Assembly (NCBI GenBank): GCA_030596405.1
Contig: JAUVKB010000101.1
Location: 1-8,142 of the forward strand
Direction of reading: 5' to 3'
Origin: Deltaproteobacteria bacterium
Lineage (GTDB): Bacteria > Desulfobacterota > Desulfobacteria > Desulfobacterales > JAUVKB01
Length of the DNA stretch: 8,142 bases
A program made the translations under genes and the position numbers. Of the stretch, positions 5,688 to 8,142 are shown one piece after another. The notes below the pieces were generated by a model, which was not told the origin of the DNA, ran no database searches, and saw only the letters and a list, made by a program, of their open reading frames with translations. The number at the start of each line of letters is the position of its first letter. Positions within the stretch are counted from its first letter, which is position 1.

Positions 5688-6955
5688 GATAACGAATCAA
5701 AAACCTTCCAGAAATCCGGAAAAGATTTTTCAACACACTTTTCATCCTTAATATTAACTCCGGGCGTTTTTAACCCCGCAACGGCAAAACTCATGGCGAT
5801 CCGGTGATCCCCGTAGGTATCGATATCAGCGCCGCAGGGCGAGCCCCCTTTGATTACAAGTCCGGTATCGCTGCATTCGGCCTTAATGCCCATTTTGGTA
5901 AGCTCGGCTGCAACTGCGGCCAGGCGGTCACTTTCTTTTGCCTTTAGATGCGCGACATTTTTAATAATAGTCGTCCCTTCGGCAAACGCCGCCACAACAG
6001 CTAAAGTTGGAACAATATCCGGCATGTCGGCCATATCGACCTCAACGGCAACAAGAGGCCCTCCAACTACTTTAATGCCGTCTTTTTCCCATGAAACCTT
6101 GCACCCCATCTGCTGTAAAATTTGGGCAAAACGGGCATCTCCCTGGCGGGAATCTTTTGTGACGCCCATTACCTTGATTCCGGCTCCTGTGACAGCCGCG
6201 GCAGCCCAGAAATATCCGGCCTGAGAACAGTCCGGCTCCACCATATATGAACCAGATCTGTAAACTTGTCCGCCATGAACAATAAAACGGTTATACCCGT
6301 CTCTTTTAACCAAAACGCCGAGCCTCTCCATTACATCAATGGTCATATCGATATAAGGTTTAGATACCGGCCCCTGGACTACATTAATCTCCACTCCTTT
6401 TTCCGTGTACGGCGAAATCAGAAGAAGCGCTGAAAGATACTGGCTGCTGACACCGCATCTTAGCGAAGTTTTGCCGCCTGTAACATTGCCGCCAATAACT
6501 TCGACAGGGGGACAGCCATTGTTTTTTACGGAACGGACATCAACTCCGATTCCGCTCAAACCGTCGATAAGATCCTGGATCGGACGCTGATGCATCCTTT
6601 CTATGCCGGTTAACGTATATCTCCCCTTTCCAAGAGAAGCCACCGCAGTCAATAAACGCATGGACGTTCCTGAATTGCCGAGAAATACCGGCTCGCTGCA
6701 AGGTTTTAATCCGCCTTTTGTCCCGTGAATGACAAATTTGCTCCCCTTTTCATCTATCCTTACTCCCATCTGCCTTAATGCGCTCATGGTCAACAGCGTG
6801 TCCTGGCTACTTAAACCGTTTTCAACAATGCAGACACCGTCAGACAGAGCAGCGGCAATAAGTATCCTGTGGGTGTAACTTTTTGAACCGGGAACTATAA
6901 TTTCACTATCTTTTATAGGCCCGGTTTTTATAGGTCTGGGTTCTACCTTAATCAT
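5684..6955 (-). CDS. aroA: 3-phosphoshikimate 1-carboxyvinyltransferase (EPSP synthase)
   Basis: AroA transfers the enolpyruvyl group of PEP to shikimate 3-phosphate; it is the target of glyphosate. It has 423 residues. VPGSKSYTHR (21-30) carries the active-site Lys25. LGNSGTSMRLL (92-102) is the PEP/glyphosate loop. SQYLSALL (171-178) binds shikimate phosphate, DMPDIVP (310-316) includes the catalytic Asp313, and LKAKESDRLAA (337-347) contains Glu341. GDHRIAMSFAVAGL (382-395) and the Lys411 region KSFPDFW (410-416) complete the site. The numbering matches E. coli AroA almost exactly. Gly96 is kept, but E. coli Pro101 is Leu. I chose ATG 6955, with AAAGGG about 8 bases upstream and 11 bp after the aroE stop. 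A longer open frame to 7027 would add 24 uncharacteristic residues and overlap aroE by 61 bp. The TGA stop overlaps the aroK start. Confidence 0.96.
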   Translation of the reverse strand: MIKVEPRPIKTGPIKDSEIIVPGSKSYTHRILIAAALSDGVCIVENGLSSQDTLLTMSALRQMGVRIDEKGSKFVIHGTKGGLKPCSEPVFLGNSGTSMRLLTAVASLGKGRYTLTGIERMHQRPIQDLIDGLSGIGVDVRSVKNNGCPPVEVIGGNVTGGKTSLRCGVSSQYLSALLLISPYTEKGVEINVVQGPVSKPYIDMTIDVMERLGVLVKRDGYNRFIVHGGQVYRSGSYMVEPDCSQAGYFWAAAAVTGAGIKVMGVTKDSRQGDARFAQILQQMGCKVSWEKDGIKVVGGPLVAVEVDMADMPDIVPTLAVVAAFAEGTTIIKNVAHLKAKESDRLAAVAAELTKMGIKAECSDTGLVIKGGSPCGADIDTYGDHRIAMSFAVAGLKTPGVNIKDEKCVEKSFPDFWKVFDSLS

Positions 6956-6966
6956 TAAATTACCCT

Positions 6967-7785
6967 TTAAAGAGCATCCAGCACGGCCTTTCTCATCACA
7001 TCGACAGGTGCTTTTTTTCCTGTCCACAATTCAAACTGAAAAACCCCCTGAAAAACAAACATGGAAACACCATCTACGGTCACACATCCGATATCTTCGG
7101 CTTCCTTTAAAAGACGTGTTTTTAACGGGTTGTAAACAATATCCATGACAACCATATCTTTGTTTAAAAATTCTCCCGGTATCGGCATCCCGTCAACATC
7201 CGGAGTCATCCCCACGGGCGTTGCATTAATCAGTATCCGGCAGTCAACATTTTTCATGCATGTGTTAATATCTGAAAGCGGATAGTATCTAACGCCAAGA
7301 TCTTTTGCCAAAAGCTTTCCTTCATCTTCGATGATATTTGCTATGGTCAAGTTGCCGCCTTTAGATATAACGCCGAAACCTATTGCGCGCGCAGCGCCGC
7401 CTGCCCCGATCATCACCACATCCTTGCCGGCAATATCCGTTTTTTCCGACAATGCATCAACAGCGCCCAGATAATCTGAATTATACCCGTAAAGTTTGCC
7501 CGCTTTGTTAATAATGGTGTTGACCGCTCCAATTTTTACGGCTTTTTCGTCTATTTCATCAAGATATTCCATGACCGCAACTTTATGCGGTATGGTGACA
7601 CTTACGCCCTTGATGCCAAGGCCTCTTATGCCGGCAACAGCGGAAGCAATATCCTTTACATTAAACGCGAGGTAAGCTCCGTTGTATCCGATATGGGCAA
7701 ACGCGCTGTTGTGCATCACAGGGCTTAAACTGTGGAATATCGGGTCTCCCAAAACACAATAAAGAGACGTATGAGAATCGATCAT
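6967..7785 (-). CDS. aroE: shikimate dehydrogenase
   Basis: AroE reduces 3-dehydroshikimate to shikimate with NADPH. The protein has 272 residues, the usual size. FHSLSPVMHN (17-26) has the two serines that hold the substrate carboxylate. VTIPHK (63-68) contains the catalytic Lys68. GAVNT (87-91) gives Asn89, and GYNSDYLG (100-107) gives the catalytic partner Asp104. The cofactor loop GAGGAARAIGFG (127-138) is followed by TIANIIEDEGK at the end of beta 2; an Asn-Arg-Thr type NADP clamp is not evident there. NATPVGM (187-193), DIVYNP (215-220) and Gln246 in VFQG complete the active site. The start is ATG 7785, preceded by AGAAAGGG, 23 bp after the pheA stop. The frame extends to 7836 but would then overlap pheA and add 17 non-conserved residues. 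The operon setting supports a biosynthetic rather than quinate-degrading role. Confidence 0.95.
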   Translation of the reverse strand: MIDSHTSLYCVLGDPIFHSLSPVMHNSAFAHIGYNGAYLAFNVKDIASAVAGIRGLGIKGVSVTIPHKVAVMEYLDEIDEKAVKIGAVNTIINKAGKLYGYNSDYLGAVDALSEKTDIAGKDVVMIGAGGAARAIGFGVISKGGNLTIANIIEDEGKLLAKDLGVRYYPLSDINTCMKNVDCRILINATPVGMTPDVDGMPIPGEFLNKDMVVMDIVYNPLKTRLLKEAEDIGCVTVDGVSMFVFQGVFQFELWTGKKAPVDVMRKAVLDAL

Positions 7786-7808
7786 ATTTTTTACCCTTTC
7801 TATCCATA

Positions 7809-8142
7809 TTACGCCACAGGATATGATCCTAAGCACTTTAAATGCAAACAGAGCTCTTTCATTTTTGACAATGTATCATCAACGGTTGAGTCCTGCCTGT
7901 GCCCTTCAAGATCTATAAAGAAAAGGTAATTCCAGTTTTCCCTTTTATTGGGTCTGGACTCAAGTTTGAGCATGTTGATCTCGGATTCATAGATCGGCTG
8001 CAAAACCTTACAAAGGGCTCCGGGCTTATGAGCCGTGGCAAACATGACGGATGTTTTGTCGTCACCTGTTTTTAAACTTTCATCGTGTCCTATTACCAGA
8101 AACCTTGTTGTATTTCTTGCAACATCCTCTATTTTCGATGCC
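7809..8142 (-). CDS. pheA: prephenate dehydratase, C-terminal end with ACT domain (5' end outside window)
   Basis: PheA decarboxylates and dehydrates prephenate to phenylpyruvate, the phenylalanine branch. Only the last 110 residues are present; the frame stays open from 8141. They begin ASKIEDVARNTTRFLVIGHD, which contains the dehydratase TRF motif (NTTRF) whose Thr is catalytic in this family. After a short linker with DKTSVMFAT comes the regulatory ACT domain: HKPGALCKVL corresponds to the GAL motif and LKLESRP to the ESRP motif, both forming the allosteric phenylalanine site. The end, LKCLGSYPVA, matches the usual VKVLGSYP-type terminus. Feedback inhibition by phenylalanine is therefore expected. 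Whether a chorismate mutase domain is fused at the N-terminus cannot be seen; most proteobacterial P-proteins have one, and TyrA here lacks it. The gene is followed by aroE after 23 bp. A Met codon at 8045 is internal. Confidence 0.95.
   Translation of the reverse strand, partial: ASKIEDVARNTTRFLVIGHDESLKTGDDKTSVMFATAHKPGALCKVLQPIYESEINMLKLESRPNKRENWNYLFFIDLEGHRQDSTVDDTLSKMKELCLHLKCLGSYPVA

Noticed and set aside
6956..7027. Longer N-terminus for aroA
   Set aside because: The added 24 residues are not EPSP-synthase-like and would overlap aroE by 61 bp, while ATG 6955 has a good ribosome site and the expected start of the domain.
7786..7836. Longer N-terminus for aroE
   Set aside because: It overlaps the conserved end of pheA and adds 17 residues not seen in the family; ATG 7785 has AGAAAGGG in front.
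1..8142. Mobile element, CRISPR, defence system, tRNA or riboswitch
   Set aside because: I looked on both strands for transposase or integrase motifs, regularly spaced repeats, cloverleaf or T-box-like structures; nothing convincing was found. Nearly all of the window is occupied by recognised metabolic genes.

Overview
The window reads as ordinary chromosomal DNA from a Gram-negative bacterium. The most likely source is a member of the Desulfobacterota (the former sulfate-reducing Deltaproteobacteria). This rests on the protein styles, the base composition (spot counts in the low to mid 40s % GC outside the hexosaminidase gene) and a clustered aromatic-biosynthesis operon of the kind I recall from that group. 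The assignment is inference; there is no rRNA or other marker here to settle it.

Left part, + strand (1-3128): four genes. The 3' end of gpmI (cofactor-independent phosphoglycerate mutase) is followed after 10 bp by a small SAM-dependent methyltransferase. Then comes rfbC (dTDP-4-dehydrorhamnose 3,5-epimerase), 21 bp further on. After a 57-bp gap that opens with a perfect 13-bp tandem repeat lies a GH3 beta-N-acetylhexosaminidase (NagZ-type). This last protein begins at a TTG behind a very strong Shine-Dalgarno sequence and carries a twin-arginine lipoprotein signal. It is visibly richer in G+C than its neighbours and is bounded by short AT-rich repeats, so it may be a later arrival.

Right part, - strand (8142 down to 3235): a tightly packed operon in the order pheA (3' end only), aroE, aroA, aroK, aroC, tyrA. 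Gaps are 24 bp or less and there is one ATGA stop/start overlap. AroE makes shikimate, AroK phosphorylates it, AroA adds the enolpyruvyl group and AroC forms chorismate. PheA and TyrA then commit prephenate to phenylalanine and tyrosine. The operon therefore runs from dehydroshikimate to the last dedicated steps of Phe and Tyr synthesis. The promoter and any early-pathway genes must lie beyond position 8142.

The two gene groups converge at 3129-3234, where I see no convincing terminator. There are no RNA genes, CRISPR arrays, transposases or recognisable mobile-element ends. I did not find a previously undescribed system. The points most worth a second look are the hexosaminidase insertion, the coenzyme signature of TyrA and the EPSP-synthase active-site variant.
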